NCBI RefSeq assembly: GCF_963675165.1
Contig: NC_087390.1
Coordinates: forward strand, 1,569,501 to 1,633,500
Direction of reading: 5' to 3'
Source: Halichondria panicea
Lineage: Eukaryota; Porifera; Demospongiae; Suberitida; Halichondriidae
Length of the DNA: 64,000 nt
How positions within the stretch are numbered: the stretch's first letter is position 1; each line of letters begins with the position of its first letter. The translations under genes and the position numbers were made by a program. Below are positions 43,723 through 55,478 of the stretch, piece by piece. The notes under the pieces are model-generated. The model searched no databases, was not told the origin of the DNA, and worked only from the letters and a program-made list of their open reading frames with translations.

Positions 43723-44931
43723 GTCTTATCTTGTGACTGTATAAATGTAGGTTGCTTGGTTGAGGTGATTTTATGATAATAAACCTCAGGAATTGTCTAA
43801 AGGTTTTGTGGTGGCGACGGGAGTGTTGGGAATGGGCAACAGGCATTAAATAGATGTGGTGTGTGTGTGTGTGTGTGAGGGGTAGCAGCAGAAATAAACT
43901 TGGCAAAATACTTTTATCTTAAAGGTCTCTTTCTAAGCTGTCAGAAGATCAGAAAAGTGTTGAAATTGAATTCGAGTTATGGCAGCTGAAAGAGTCCCCA
44001 AACCATGGAATAAAACGGAGGGGGGTTGTAATTGAACATAATCTTTCAACAGCCATAACTTGAGTACTGGTGATCCAATGTCAACATTTTATGATTTTCT
44101 GAAAGCTTAGAAAGAGACCGTTCAAATTATGTGTTTAAATCCAAACTTTCGTTGGGGCTATAATTTGTCATTTGGACCATGGGCTATTATGAACTTTGAG
44201 TACATCATATGAAAGGTCTCTTTCTAAGTTTTCAGAAAATCAGAAAATCGTTGAAATTGGATACATAGGAATTCAAGTTAAGGCAGCTAAAAGAGTCCCC
44301 AAACCATTGGGGAGCTATTACACTTTGGTGCCCTTAGTGACTTTTGCTACAGTAGATTTTGTCTATAATTATAAGCAAGCAACTCCATTAACCTGGGCTG
44401 TAATAATTATAGAGGTGTCCTAGTGGTTAGTGTACACACATAATACACTTGACTCTGCCTGAGTGTCCTACTAATAACCTGATGGCCTTGAGTTGGATGT
44501 TGTTACTGATCCCCTCCAGTACTGCCTCCCCAGACACAGTGTCTATGATGAGCACACACTCTTTAGTGACAGGCTTCTTGGGTCCTCTGAACTGGGCCAC
44601 AACATCAGTCCACTCAGCCTGTGTGGAAGTGGAGGGGGGCAGAATGATTGTAGTTATAGTCAAACCTGTCTATTGTAGTCACCCTCTATAATACAGCCAC
44701 TCAACATCTCCATAGCATATAATTATGTGTTTGGAGGCCACCTCTCTATTGGCAAACATGCCTCACAATAAAATAGCTGATTGGAGACCTCATAATTATA
44801 ACTACACAACTACATGTACTTGCTTATTAAGTTTGCTCCCTAGAAACCTACTAATGGATCTAACTCAATTGCTGTGAGATAAGCAAATAGTGTGTGATAT
44901 GATGCTGGGCTAGTTGTACAGTACCCCAGTG

Positions 44932-45384
44932 CAGAGGAGGAATACCAGGGTCAATAGGGTCACGTTTAATGAAAGATTAAACATTCTTGTTCTGGGTTCT
45001 TGACCTTTGCTGAATATAGCAGCTTAGCGCTTCTGTTCTTTATTTGCCTGCTTGGAAAGCTTACTATACCTAGATCTATCCAGTGCAGCAAGCCAGTACA
45101 TCAACATTTATACCCTAGCCACGGAAGGCTAATTTCTATATCTTGTGGTTTTGAAGAATGCAATAAAAGGTCAAAGGTTGCAATTAAATCCTGGATCTCC
45201 TCTCTCAAGCTGATTCCTCTGGGGCGCAATAGCTCAACCGATTTCTGTTGTGATTATAAAGAGGATCAATCTATTAATGGTGTATAAACTCAGCGGCGCG
45301 AGGGTAAACTCAGTTTTACATGTAAAACATAGGGCCACGTGGTGTTTTAATTAGTGACCTTTTGACACTGGCATTCCTCCTCTG
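44932..45384. mobile_element. 453-base element with CAGAGGAGG ends and a 9-base target duplication
   Basis: Left end CAGAGGAGGAATACCAGGGT; right end ACTGGCATTCCTCCTCTG, inverted. ACCCCAGTG flanks both sides (44923-44931 and 45385-45393). The empty site is in copy A near 34.70 kb (TACCCCAGTGTACC). The internal 95-codon frame (45000-45287) has no recognised domain. Ends look hAT-like but the duplication is 9 rather than 8 bases. Confidence 0.88.
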
Positions 45385-45408
45385 ACCCCAGTGTACCACC
45401 ACGGTGAC

Positions 45409-45447
45409 TAGATGGGCGTGGCCCGCCCCCAGAGCCACGCCCATCTA
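45409..45447. repeat. Short perfect palindromic insert
   Basis: TAGATGGGCGTGGC at 45409-45422 and its exact complement at 45434-45447, with an 11-base loop. GTGAC occurs on both sides. Absent from the matching site in EAF copy A, so it is a separate small insertion. Confidence 0.75.
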
Positions 45448-45615
45448 CACAGTGACTGCTCACTTCATTTTTGATGGTAGTATTCTTCGTGGGGAAGGTG
45501 AAGCTCTTGCCCAGTTTGACTCGTTCCTGACCCAGTTTTAAGTAGAAGCAACTTCAGCCATACAACTAGAACAAGACAGGAGATTCGAGCACTTTGAGGG
45601 CAAATTGTGGTATAC

Positions 45616-45672
45616 GGTAAAGATCATTGATGAAACAATTGAATATAGTGTTGCAAAAAAACAGGGAGGGTC
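45616..45672 (+). promoter_or_regulatory. Conserved receptor-upstream block without a receptor
   Basis: GGTAAAGATCATTGATGAAA, then an A-run and CAGGGAGGGTCTTGTG, homologous to the blocks before the four NLR genes; part of it (AACGGGGAGGGTCTTG) repeats near 45714. The leader exon is missing downstream. Confidence 0.3.
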
Positions 45673-45875
45673 TTGTGTTTGTATGGTCAAGCCGCCCTCG
45701 GTACAGCACAAAAACGGGGAGGGTCTTGCTCATGGTCAAGTTGTATCGACCACAAGCTAGCTGCTACCGTATTATTAAAACAAAGTGGTATAGCTAAAAG
45801 AACATGAAGAGGTATTTACCGTATTAGCCACACTTTTAAATCATCGCACTACAGACATCTATCCCTGACTCAGAG

Positions 45876-46163
45876 ATGATCTTTGGTGATTGGCAAAGCA
45901 GTGAAAGAGCTAATACAAAAATAGAAACGTATGCTGATGGCACTGTACTAATCAATGGACGTAGATGTACATGTAACGATAGAAGGAGTTGGACACGGTG
46001 TCGCTGTTTTGTATGGCTGATTCCACTACTAGCTGTCCTGACACTGAGCTGGTTGTTGGACTATACCGGTTTCGGAATTGAACAGGCAGCACTTTTAACA
46101 GGAACACTCGTGCTTTTAAGTATCATTTACATCTATCTCTGTTTTTTTAAATACTTGGGCTGA
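45876..46163 (+). CDS. Hypothetical small two-span membrane protein
   Basis: A 95-codon open frame from ATG. Residues 1-45 are polar with a Cys/Arg-rich patch (CTCNDRRSWTRCRC). Then come two hydrophobic stretches, FVWLIPLLAVLTLSWLL (about 46-62) and AALLTGTLVLLSIIYIYLCF (about 71-90). The frame is open upstream to a possible acceptor (CTACAG) 25 bases before the ATG, so it might be an internal or terminal exon. It lies where exon 1 of a receptor would be expected, beyond an EAF relic and the shared upstream block. I recognise no family. Composition resembles coding sequence, but nothing confirms expression. Confidence 0.35.
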   Translation: MIFGDWQSSERANTKIETYADGTVLINGRRCTCNDRRSWTRCRCFVWLIPLLAVLTLSWLLDYTGFGIEQAALLTGTLVLLSIIYIYLCFFKYLG

Positions 46164-46576
46164 TGCATAGATCTAATTATTTGTTCGTAATTATTGTAAG
46201 ATTACAAAATTAATGTGGACAATAATGTTTACTTCCTATTATTACCCAATATAGTAAACCATGGAAAGATCATTGACATTGATAAAGATTCCATACAAAG
46301 AGGTACACATACATAATTATACAAATGCACCAAGGTCAGATGCAGTAATGAGTTCACTTAGTCTCGTGATACCACAGCCAGTTCTCTCTCATTAATATAT
46401 AGTGTGGGGGAGAAAAATTCAGTAGAGTTAATTTTTTTGCGACAAAACAACACTATAAGGTTGTAATTTAAAGGAATTTGCCTAGTGTAGACTACAGTGC
46501 ATTCATTATTGATAGCTACACACACAGTTCTTGCGTTGTGTGAAAGGACGATAGATTGTGTGGTGCATGAACTTAC
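46164..46576. other. No gene seen
   Basis: AT-rich intergenic sequence. A weak echo of the receptor-upstream block (GGAAAGATCATTGACATTGA) occurs near 46262. Confidence 0.4.
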
Positions 46577-46637
46577 GTAGTTGAGACATGGTACGAGGTC
46601 TGATGTTGTTCTGCTGTTGCGGAGTGAACGCCGAGGC
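46577..46637 (-). other. Orphan exon-like segment
   Basis: 61 bases between a good acceptor (CTCTGCTGCAG/GCC) and donor (CTAC/GTAAGT) on the minus strand, open as ASAFTPQQQNNIRPRTMSQL. The spacing FTPxQxxxIRxxxM recalls the QLQ motif of SWI/SNF ATPases, but the match is too short to rely on. No neighbouring exons found. Confidence 0.35.
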
Positions 46638-46966
46638 CTGCAGCAGAGCATGCAGTGTACATGTAAGTAAAGTAAAGTAAAGGTAATGGTACAATAATTA
46701 TAGTTAGGAGATTACTTCGCATGCATAAAATCAATCCATGTGAGTACTGCTGGAGCAGATTATTACAGTGTCTGTTGTATAATTATAGCCTTTTCCTGAG
46801 TCAAAAATGGGCTAGAAAGGAACGTAGTATCAGCTGTTTAAAAGGCCTACCGGTAGAATTATTGGAATGCATGTGTTTAGAACGCTCAGTAATTTCACTA
46901 AATGTATGGGCCTTGAACGTAAATACATTGAACGTAAATACATTGTACCCCTGAGGCTGAGGTTGA

Positions 46967-48382
46967 TTATAGGACGTTCTGGATGAGGTTGAGTGCTCTC
47001 TCCGGCTGAAGAATGTGCCCACCCCCTCTCACGACCACCTGCATAAACTTGTTCACTGTCCTCACATACCCGGCAACATCATCTCCTATCTTCCACACCT
47101 GTGAAGGGGAGTGTGTGTGTGTGGGGGGGATGCGAACAAGAAATGTATGTGTGTGTGTGGGGGGGTGAGAACAAGAAATGTGTGTGTGTGTGGGGGGGAT
47201 GAGAACAAGAAATGTGTGTGTGTGTGGGGGGTGAGAACAAGAAATGTGTGTGTGTGTGTGTGTGGGGGGGTGAGAACAAGAAATGTGTGTGTGTGTGGGG
47301 GGGAGAACAAGAAGTGTGTGTGTGTGTGGGGGGGGAGAACAAGAAATGTGTGTGTGTGTGTGTGGGGGGGGGGAGAACAAGAATAGTGTGTGGGGGGGGG
47401 GTGAGAACAAGAAATGTGTGTGTGTGTGGGGGGGGAGGTGAGAACAAGAAATGTGTGTGTGTGGGGGGGGAGGTGAGAACAAGAAATGTGTGTGTGTGGG
47501 GGGGGTGAGAACAAAAATGTGTGTCTGTGGTGGGAGGAGGTGAGAACAAGAAATGTGTGTGTGTGGGGGGGGAGAGAACAAGAAATGTGTGTGTGTGTGT
47601 GGGGGAGGTGAGAACAAGAAATTTGTGTGTGTGGGGGGGAGAGAACAAGAAATGTGTGTGTGTGGGGGGGAGGTGAGAACAAGAAATGTGTGTGTGTGGG
47701 GAGGGGGGGTGAGAACAAGAAATGTGTGTGTGTGGGGGGGGGTGAGAACAAGAAATGTGTGTGTGCGTGTGGGGGGGTGTACGTGTATATTTCTATCCAA
47801 CACTTTCTGACATACTCTATCAACATACGTGTATACCTAGCGAGGTCCTGAGAATGTTGTAGTAGTTGGTGGATCCAGTGATGTTGTACAAGTACGTAGG
47901 ATACGGTATCAGATCTCCGTTGAGCAGAGTATCAAAAATCTGCAACAGTCGGCAAAAACATGTTATACCTACTTTGAGAATGTGAAATGGATTTTGGATG
48001 CTGAGCTTCTGTGAATTGGCCACCGAATAAACCGTAACAGCTGCGTTGAGTAATAGCTTAGACAAGCACACAGCTGGCTACAATGTTCCCTAACTGCTAG
48101 GTACTGGACCCTGGTGGACGAGAGGGGGTACGTGATGCACATACATTGTAGTTAGTCAGTGGCTTCAGTAGTTGGTTCCTGTACAGGTACTGAGTACTAG
48201 AGTTGCCTCTGTGACTAGAGTTCTGATGCTGTGTATAGTGTGTGTACCTTGAAGCCATCGTAAAACCGTTCAGCTTTGATGGTGTTGGTCCTTGAATAAA
48301 TGTAATCGGCTTGGTTCTCGTCAGCCATTCCAAACTGGAACATAAGGTCAGCGTACGCATTCATCATCACTTGCGTCCATCC
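46967..48382 (-). pseudogene. CPVL-like serine carboxypeptidase relic (copy 4)
   Basis: Three minus-strand exons remain: 48382-48248 (QFGMADENQADYIYSRTN), 47939-47837 (TLLNGDLIPYPTYLYNITGS) and 47098-46967. The last exon has a 9-base in-frame deletion that removes PFD after the catalytic His (HILQPERA instead of HILPFDQPERA) and a changed end. The RRAIHVG and YNGQLDIIV exons are missing, replaced by minisatellite. The first exon lost 12 and gained 3 bases but stays in frame. It has no adjoining receptor. Confidence 0.72.
47105..47785. repeat. GT/G-run minisatellite, medium array
   Basis: About eighteen units of the GTGAGAACAAGAAATG-(TG)n-G-run type. Both ends abut carboxypeptidase relic sequence, so the array has replaced the middle of the relic. 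Confidence 0.94.
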
Positions 48383-48648
48383 CTGCATGTATGTGTGTGT
48401 GCGTGGGTGTGTGGGTGGGTGTGTGAGGGGTAGCAGCAGAAATAACTTTTTTATCTCTCAAATATGAAAGATCTCTTTCTAAGCTTTCAGAAAATCAGAA
48501 AAGAGTTGAAATTGGATACCCGGAATTTAAGTTATAGCAGATGAAAGAGCCCCCAAACCATTGAACAAACGGAGGGGAGTTTGTAGTTAAACATACATGT
48601 ATCTTTCAACAGCCATAACTTCAGTACGTTAAGTTTAACTAGAGCACT
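48383..48648. repeat. Dispersed repeat (GGTAGCAGCAG...CTTTCAGAAAATCAG family)
   Basis: Contains GAGGGGTAGCAGCAGAAATA, then CTTTCTAAGCTTTCAGAAAA and GAAAGAGCCCCCAAACCATT. Related stretches lie at about 2.99, 18.24, 20.19, 32.58, 33.98 and 43.92-44.31 kb. No coding sense. Confidence 0.6.
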
Positions 48649-49206
48649 AAGTGCTAACCCTCGGCTGTTCACATAAATCAGAATTAAGGGTGTTATGTGA
48701 GCAGGCTAAGCAGCAAGTAACGTACGGGAGCAATTAAAGTCTAGAGGCTGAAAGTTTTGAGAATGGAGTTTAGTAGTGCACTGGACTAGGATCACAGCAA
48801 AGTCAGCAAAGAAGCCTAGAGTCTCAGTATAGCTCCTGTGAGGTATGCTCTGGGGCTAGGATAATAATTATAAGCAACAACCACAATCATAATTCTATAG
48901 CTTTCTATTAGCGACCCTGTTCCATTGTTCTTGGTACCGGATCACTTCAGCTGTAAATAAGTAGGGTACCTCGAATAAAGGCCGCGTGTAGTTAGTTAGC
49001 TAGCTGCCAACGGGCAAGTTTAAGCTTCTTAGTTTTGCTCGCTTATATTCGACAACGAGGCTTTATATCAAAATCTGCAACTACGTATTAACTTGTTGGG
49101 TGAAGGCTATCCATGCTGTAAACGCAGAAGCAGACTCTTGTGCCACACACAAACAAACAAACCAGATGACTACTATACCCGCTGGCCACGGCACAGCCTC
49201 GGGTAA
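48649..49206. repeat. Dispersed 0.56-kb repeat, copy 1
   Basis: Starts CTAGAGCACTAAGTGCTAAC and ends near CAGCCTCGGGTAA. It pairs with 54180-54745 in the same orientation; together they bracket the 1.33-kb tandem array. Shared internal blocks include GTGAAGGCTATCCATGCTGT. Confidence 0.75.
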
Positions 49207-49250
49207 TTATGCAGAGTACTATGATAAAGCTATACAGCTATTTTGAACAG

Positions 49251-52200
49251 ACTGACTGACTGGCGCTTACCCTCCCATATTGGGATCAGTGTCAAAGTAT
49301 GAGGTCTCAAAGGGGAGTATAGCAAACCAAATGAATTTATTCCTAAGTATGTGAATAATGGCCTTGTCCCTTGACCTTTTAACACAAGATACGCACTAAA
49401 ATCTATCTATAAGTACGAATATGTGCCTTCAACCAATCACATCACAATGATTGAGTATAATAGGAAGAAAAATTGCTAATAGGCAAATTTTTTGGGACAG
49501 CCCTACTCTTGGTATGCTGGCTTGTAATTGTGCTCCTTATACACCAGAAACCACATGTACCACCAAAAGCAATGAATAGATTTGTGGTAAGACTAGATGA
49601 TCTCTAGCAAAAGACCGTCTAGATATTGTTGGGTCTAGTACTCAAACTCCCTCTCTTCCCTATTTACCCCTCTCTTTTGGGGGGTAAGCTTCCGTCCCTG
49701 ATTAGTCAGGCGCACACACCCCTTATTGGGATCAGTGTGAATACATTCAAAGTATGAGGTCTCAACGGGGAGTACAGCAAACCATTATTCCTAAATCTAT
49801 GAATAATGGCCCTGACCTTCTGATCTACACAACCACACTTTGAACAGCCAGACGACTGACGCTTACCCTCCCCTTATTGGGATCAGTGTCAAAGTATGAG
49901 GTCTCAAAGGGGAGTTCAGCAAACCAAATGAACTAAGTATGTGAATAATGGCCTTGACCTTCTAACACAAGATACGCACTAAAATCTATCTATAAGTACG
50001 AAAATGTGCCTTCAACGAATCACATCACAATGATTGAGTAACTTTAAACAGTACACGGACCAAAAAACTATCAACTGACCGGGTTTCATCTAGGATTTTA
50101 AGCTTGGAGGAGGAAACCACGCACGCTAGAACGAAAAATTGGAGGCCACACCAACTTCTGGCTACCACACCCCCTATATTGTTAGTTGTTGGTGCCTATT
50201 AGCGATGTACTCCTGGCAATGTGCATTGACAGGGAACTCCATGTAACTTTTTTTTCCTATTGACCTGAGAAGAGATTTGGACACGAATGATTTAGTGGTA
50301 ACAGTTACTCCATGTAGTTCCAATGGCAAATCTCCTTCTAGCAAGGGCATAATTAAAGGGCATCAATAGATCCTCTGAGTCATCATCTTGTTTAATTGGT
50401 ATTAGGACTGTCCCAATTATTCTAGTTGTGTGCAATCAACCTCATAATAGATATGTAATTATTGTAATTGGCACGTATAGATATCGCTTGTATGGTAACA
50501 AATAGGTAAGTCGGCCTACATGATTGACATCTGTTACAAAATTGTTTGATGCCAACTAGGAGAATAATAGGTGAGGCTAAAAAATTAGAATAATAGGTAT
50601 ATAGAGTCAGTATGAGGTCATAGAGGTCAATAATATCATGTAAGTGCAGTACACATATCAGTTGTTTAGTTTTATATGGCTGCAATATTGCTATTTATGG
50701 TGCATGTTGGCTTTTCAATGATAATGGAGAATAATAGGAAGAAAAATTGAGAAATTCTAATAGGCAAATTTTTTGGGACAGCCCTACTCTTGGTATGCTG
50801 GCTTGTAATTGTGCTCCTTATACACCAGAAACCACATGTACCACCAAAAGCAATGAATAGAGTTGTGGTAAGACTAGATGATGGATGATGACCAATTATC
50901 CTCTAGCAAAAGACCATGTCTAGATATTGTTGGGTCTAGTACTCAAACTCCCTCTCTTCCCTATTTACCCCTCTCTTTTGGGGGGTAAGCTTCTGCCCCC
51001 CGCCCCCTACTAGATGAAACCCTGATTAGTCTGGCGCACACACCCCTTATTGGGATCAGTGTGAATACATTCAAAGTATGAGGTCTCAAAGGGGAGTACA
51101 GCAAACCATTATTCCTAATCTATGAATAATGGCCCTGACCTTCTAATCTACACCCACACTTTGAACAGCCAGACTGACTGGCACTTACCCTCCCCTTATT
51201 GCGATCAGTGTCAAAGTATGAGGTCTCAAAGGAGTATAGCAAACCAAATGACCTAAGTATGTGAATAATGGCCTTGACCTTCTAACACAAGATATGTACT
51301 AAAATCTATCTATAGTACGAAAATGAGAATATGTGCCTTCAACGAATCACATCACAATGATTGAGTAACTTTAAAACAGTACACGGACCAAAAACTATCG
51401 ACTGACTGGGTTTCATCTAGGATCACGAAAAATTGGAGGCCACACCAACTTCTGGCTACCACACCCCCTATATTGTTAGTTGTTGGTGCCTATTAGTGAT
51501 GTACTCCTGGTAATGTGCAGACAGGCAACTCCATGTAACTTTTTTTCCTATTGACCTGAGAAGAGATTTGGACACAAATGATTTAGTGGTAACAGTTACT
51601 CCATGTAGTTCCAATGGCAAATCTTCTTCTAGCAAGGGCATAATTAAAGGGCATCAATAGATCCTCTGAGTCATATCTTGTTTAATTGGTATTAGGACTG
51701 TCCCAATTATTGTAGCTGTGTGCAATCAACCTCATAATAGATATGTAATTATTGTAATTGGCACGTATAGATATCGCTTGTATGGTAACAAATAGGTAAG
51801 TCGGCCTACATGATTGACATCTGTTACAAAATTGTTTGATGCCAACTAGAAGAATAATAGGTGAGGCTAAAAAATTAGAATAATAGGTATATAGAGTCAG
51901 AGGTTTAATACTGCACTTACATGATATTTATTGACCTCTATGAGGTCATAGAGGTCAATAATATCATGTAAGTGCAGTACACATATCAGTTGTTTAGTTT
52001 TATATGGCTGCAATATTGCTATTTATGGTGCATGTTCATGTTGGCTTTTCATTGAGAATAATTACCTGGGAATAATAGGAAGAAAAATTGAGAAATTCTA
52101 ATAGGCAAATTTTTTGGGACAGCCCTACTCTTGGTATGCTGGCTTGTAATTGTGCTCCTTATACACCAGAAACCACATGTACCACCAAAAGCAATGAATA

Positions 52201-54180
52201 GATTTGTGGTAAGACTAGATGATGGATGATGACCAATTATCCTCTAGCAAAAGACCTGTCTAGATATTGTTGGGTCTAGTACTCAAACTCCCTCTCTTCC
52301 CTATTTTCCCCTCTCTTTTGGGGGGTAAGCTTCCGCCCCCCCCCCCCACCCCCCATCTACTAGATGAAACCCTGATTAGTCTGGCGCACACACCCCTTAT
52401 TGGGATCAGTGTGAATACATTCAAAGTATGAGGTCTCAAAGGGGAGTACAGCAAACCATTATTCCTAAATCTATGAATAATGGCCCTGACCTTCTAATCT
52501 ACACCCACACTTTGAACAGCCAGACTGACTGGCACTTACCCTCCCCTTATTGGGATCAGTGTCAAAGTATGAGGGGAGTATAGCAAACCAAATGACCTAA
52601 GTATGTGAATAATGGCCTTGACCTTCTAACACAAGATATGTACTAAAATCTATCTATAAGTACGAAAATGAGAATAATTTATGTGCCTTCAACGAATCAC
52701 ATCACAATGATTGAGTAACTTTAAAACAGTACACGGACCAAAAACTATCGACTGACTGGGTTTTATCTAGGATTTTAAGCTTGGAGGAGGAAACCATGCG
52801 CGCTAGCACGAAAAATTGGAGGCCACACCAACTTCTGGCTACCACACCCCCTATATTGTTAGTTGTTGGTGCCTATTAGTGATGTACTCCTGGCAATGTG
52901 CAGACAGGCAACTCCATGTAACTTTTTTTTCCTATTGACCTGAGAAGAGATTTGGACACGAATGATTTAGTGGTAACAGTTACTCCATGTAGTTCCAATG
53001 GCAAATCTCCTTCTAGCAAGGGCATAATTAAAGGGCATCAATAGATCCTCTGAGTCATCATCTTGTTTAATTGGTATTAGGACTGTCCCAATTATTCTAG
53101 TTGTGTGCAATCAACCTCATAATAGATATGTAATTATTGTAATTGGCACGTATAGATATCGCTTGTATGGTAACAAATAGGTAAGTCGGCCTACATGATT
53201 GACATCTGTTACAAAATTGTTTGATGCCAACTAGGAGAATAATAGGTGAGGCTAAAAAATTAGAATAATAGGTATATAGAGTCAGTATGAGGTCATAGAG
53301 GTCAATAATATCATGTAAGTGCAGTACACATATCAGTTGTTTAGTTTTATATGGCTGCAATATTGCTATTTATGGTGCATGTTGGCTTTTCAATGAGAAT
53401 AATTACCTGGGAATAATAGGAAGAAAAATTGAGAAATTCTAATAGGCAAATTTTTTGGGACAGCCCTACTCTTGGTATGCTGGCTTGTAATTGTGCTCCT
53501 TATACACCAGAAACCACATGTACCACCAAAAGCAATGAATAGATTTGTGGTAAGACTAGATGATGGATGATGACCAATTATCCTCTAAGCAAAAGACCAT
53601 GTCTAGATATTGTTGGGTCTAGTACTCAAACTCCTTCTCTTCCCTATTTTCCCCTCTATTTTTGGGGGGTAAGCTTCCGCCCCGCCCCCTACTAGATAAA
53701 ACTCTGATTAGTCTGGCGCACACACCCCTTATTGGGATCAGTGTGAATACATTCAAAGTATGAGGTCTCAAAGGGGAGTATACAGCAATTATTCCTAAAT
53801 TTATGAATAATGGCCCTGACCTTCTGATCTACAACCACACTTTGAACAGCCAGACGACTGACGCTTACCCTCCCCTTATTGGGATCAGTGTCAAAGTATG
53901 AGGTCTCAAAGGGGAGTACAGCAAACCATTATTCCTAAATCTATGAATAATGGCCCTGACCTTCTGATCTACAACCACACTTTGAACAGCCAGACGACTG
54001 GCGCTTACCCTCCCCTTATTGGGATCAGTGTCAAAGTATGAGGTCTCAAAGGGGAGTATAGCAAACCAAATGAATTTATTCCTAAGTATGTGAATAATGG
54101 CCTTGACCTTCTAACACAAGATACGCACTAAAATCTATCTATAAGTACGAATATGTGCCTTCAACCAATCACATCACAAC
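49251..54180. repeat. Tandem array with a unit of about 1.33 kb
   Basis: Four units, each built of blocks A-B-C-D. A starts GCGCTTACCCTCCCCTTATT, B starts AACAGTACACGGACCAAAAA, C starts ATAGGAAGAAAAATTGAGAA, and D holds CACACACCCCTTATTGGGAT. Block A begins at about 49251, 49851, 51171 and 52521, with partial copies at 53851 and 53993. Unit 1 lacks B. On the minus strand, block A contains a short exon-like frame with acceptor and donor (KVKAIIHILRNKFIWFAILP, ending PFETSYFDTDPNKGR/GTAAGC). Block D holds a frameshifted version of it, so the array may derive from duplicated exons of an unrecognised gene. The identical 87-codon frames at 50422 and 53097 are block B copies. Confidence 0.85.
51909..51979. 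repeat. Unit-specific hairpin in the tandem array
   Basis: Left arm TACTGCACTTACATGATATT... (51909-51943) is the reverse complement, one base aside, of the right arm (51946-51979). Sister units near 50.61 and 53.29 kb have only the right arm. Confidence 0.88.
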
Positions 54181-54745
54181 TAGAGCACTAAAGTGCAAAC
54201 CCTTGGCTGGTGACATGATAATAAAGAAACCAAAAGAGTGATTAATGCAGTGCATGTAGTGATGTATGACTAGTACAGCAACTCAAGAGCAATAAAACTA
54301 AACCAGACTGGAGGCATGCTGAAACATTGAGTGGTACATGTCACATTAGACATACACTGTGGACTGGGATCACAGCAAAGAAGCCTTGAGTCTTAGACTT
54401 AGAGAGTCCTGCCAGGCTGGAGTATATAGGATCCAGAGTCAGCCAACAACCAGTCACAATTTTAGCTTTTCTACTCAATTGTTCCTGGTACGGATCACTT
54501 CAGCTGCAACTATGTAATCAAGGCCACATGTAGCTAGCTAGCTGCCAACATGCAAGTTCAAGCTTCTTAGCTTTTGCTCGACAAAGAAGCTTTAACATAA
54601 AAATCTACCATTATTTATATTGTTGTGTGAAGGCTATCCATGCTGTAAACGCAGAGCTGTGGTACCCAGATGAGTAGAAAAGCCCATCACAAACAAATAA
54701 ACCAACAGACTACTATACCCGTGGCTGCCCACGCGCGCCTCGGGT
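54180..54745. repeat. Dispersed 0.57-kb repeat, copy 2
   Basis: Inserted inside an array unit: the unit's ATCACATCACAATGATTGAG is interrupted after CACAA and resumes as TGATTGAGTAACAGTACACG after CCTCGGGTAA. Pairs with 48649-49206. Confidence 0.75.
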
Positions 54746-55046
54746 AATGATTGAGTAACAGTACACGGACCAAAAAACTATCTTTGCTAGCAATACACAT
54801 GCACACTGTAGGGAAGCACCCTAATATTGATGATACTAAATTAATACACTCCATGACTTCACACCCTTACACCTCACACCCCTCAAGCCCTCACACCTCA
54901 CACACCTGTCCTGCAGTACTCCGCCCATTATGATGTCATTATTTTACTGAGCATATACGATGTTATCCAAAGCCCCCAGATACCGGGGGATATTAGAGCG
55001 CATGCGCAAGCAGTCGATACCAGGCCCACTTCCCTGGTGAAGTGCG
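54746..55046. other. No gene seen; low-complexity and small inverted repeat
   Basis: The end of an array unit, a CACACC-rich stretch (54.84-54.91 kb), and a short inverted repeat, CCAGGCCCACTT against AAGTGCGGCCTGG, near 55.02-55.05 kb. Confidence 0.5.
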
Positions 55047-55426
55047 GCCTGGGATCGAGGCTACTGATACAGTGGCCATCAACAATACTAATGTCAGTCA
55101 CTAAATGATTCACATCAGTGTTGTGTACAAATTTGGTAAAAATTACATTAGACATTATATTAAGGCTAAGGGTATGGAGACACACCACTACAGTCTTCTC
55201 ACCATACCGGTTTATATAATCCTTCACTGAAGGAGATGAACTCTATGTATGCATGGCAATATTATTTTTTTAGTATGCTAGAAATCGACTTAAAGAAACT
55301 CTGACTCACATTTGATGGTGTGATAGGCGTTCTCCCTGGGGAAGGTGAAGCTCTTGTCCAGTTTGACTAGGTATTCCTGACCCAGTTTTTCACTGGGAGC
55401 TGCTCAGTAGAAGCAACTTCAGCCAT
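55047..55426 (-). pseudogene. EAF relic, copy C
   Basis: The first exon reads from ATG at 55426-55424 as MAEVASTEQLPVKN and then meets an in-frame TAG after an extra pair of bases. The downstream phrase GAGCTTCACCTTCCCCAGGG and the first donor (ATCAAAT/GTGAGT) are well kept and show the ancestral junction. Only the intron side of exon 2 (GATACAGTGGCCATCAA) survives, and exon 3 is absent. It precedes NLR4 as copy A precedes NLR3. Confidence 0.7.
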
Positions 55427-55478
55427 AGAACAAGACACAAGAGACACTAGAACTCCAAGCCAAATTGTTGTCTGATAC

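Larger units (their letters stand above)
44479..45561 (-). pseudogene. EAF relic, copy B
   Basis: Exon 3 (44618-44479) is nearly identical to copy A (QFRGPKKPVTKECVLIIDTV). Exon 2 is gone: the sequence passes from the repeat insertions at 44.9-45.45 kb straight into first-exon sequence. The first exon (45561-45466) starts MAEVAST and then hits TAA, and its remainder has lost bases. This block is followed by the upstream element usually found before a receptor, but no receptor follows. Confidence 0.7.

Noticed and set aside
45000-45287. 95-codon frame with a hydrophobic start
   Set aside because: It lies wholly inside a small transposon with a target duplication and is absent from the paralogous empty site.
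46967-47851. Similar long frames at 47 kb and at 41.6-42.2 kb
   Set aside because: Same minisatellite artefact; only the carboxypeptidase exon ends are real.
50422-50685. Identical 87-codon minus-strand frames at 50422 and 53097
   Set aside because: They are copies of block B of the tandem array; the unit between them has the frame broken by the hairpin insertion, so there is no sign of coding constraint.
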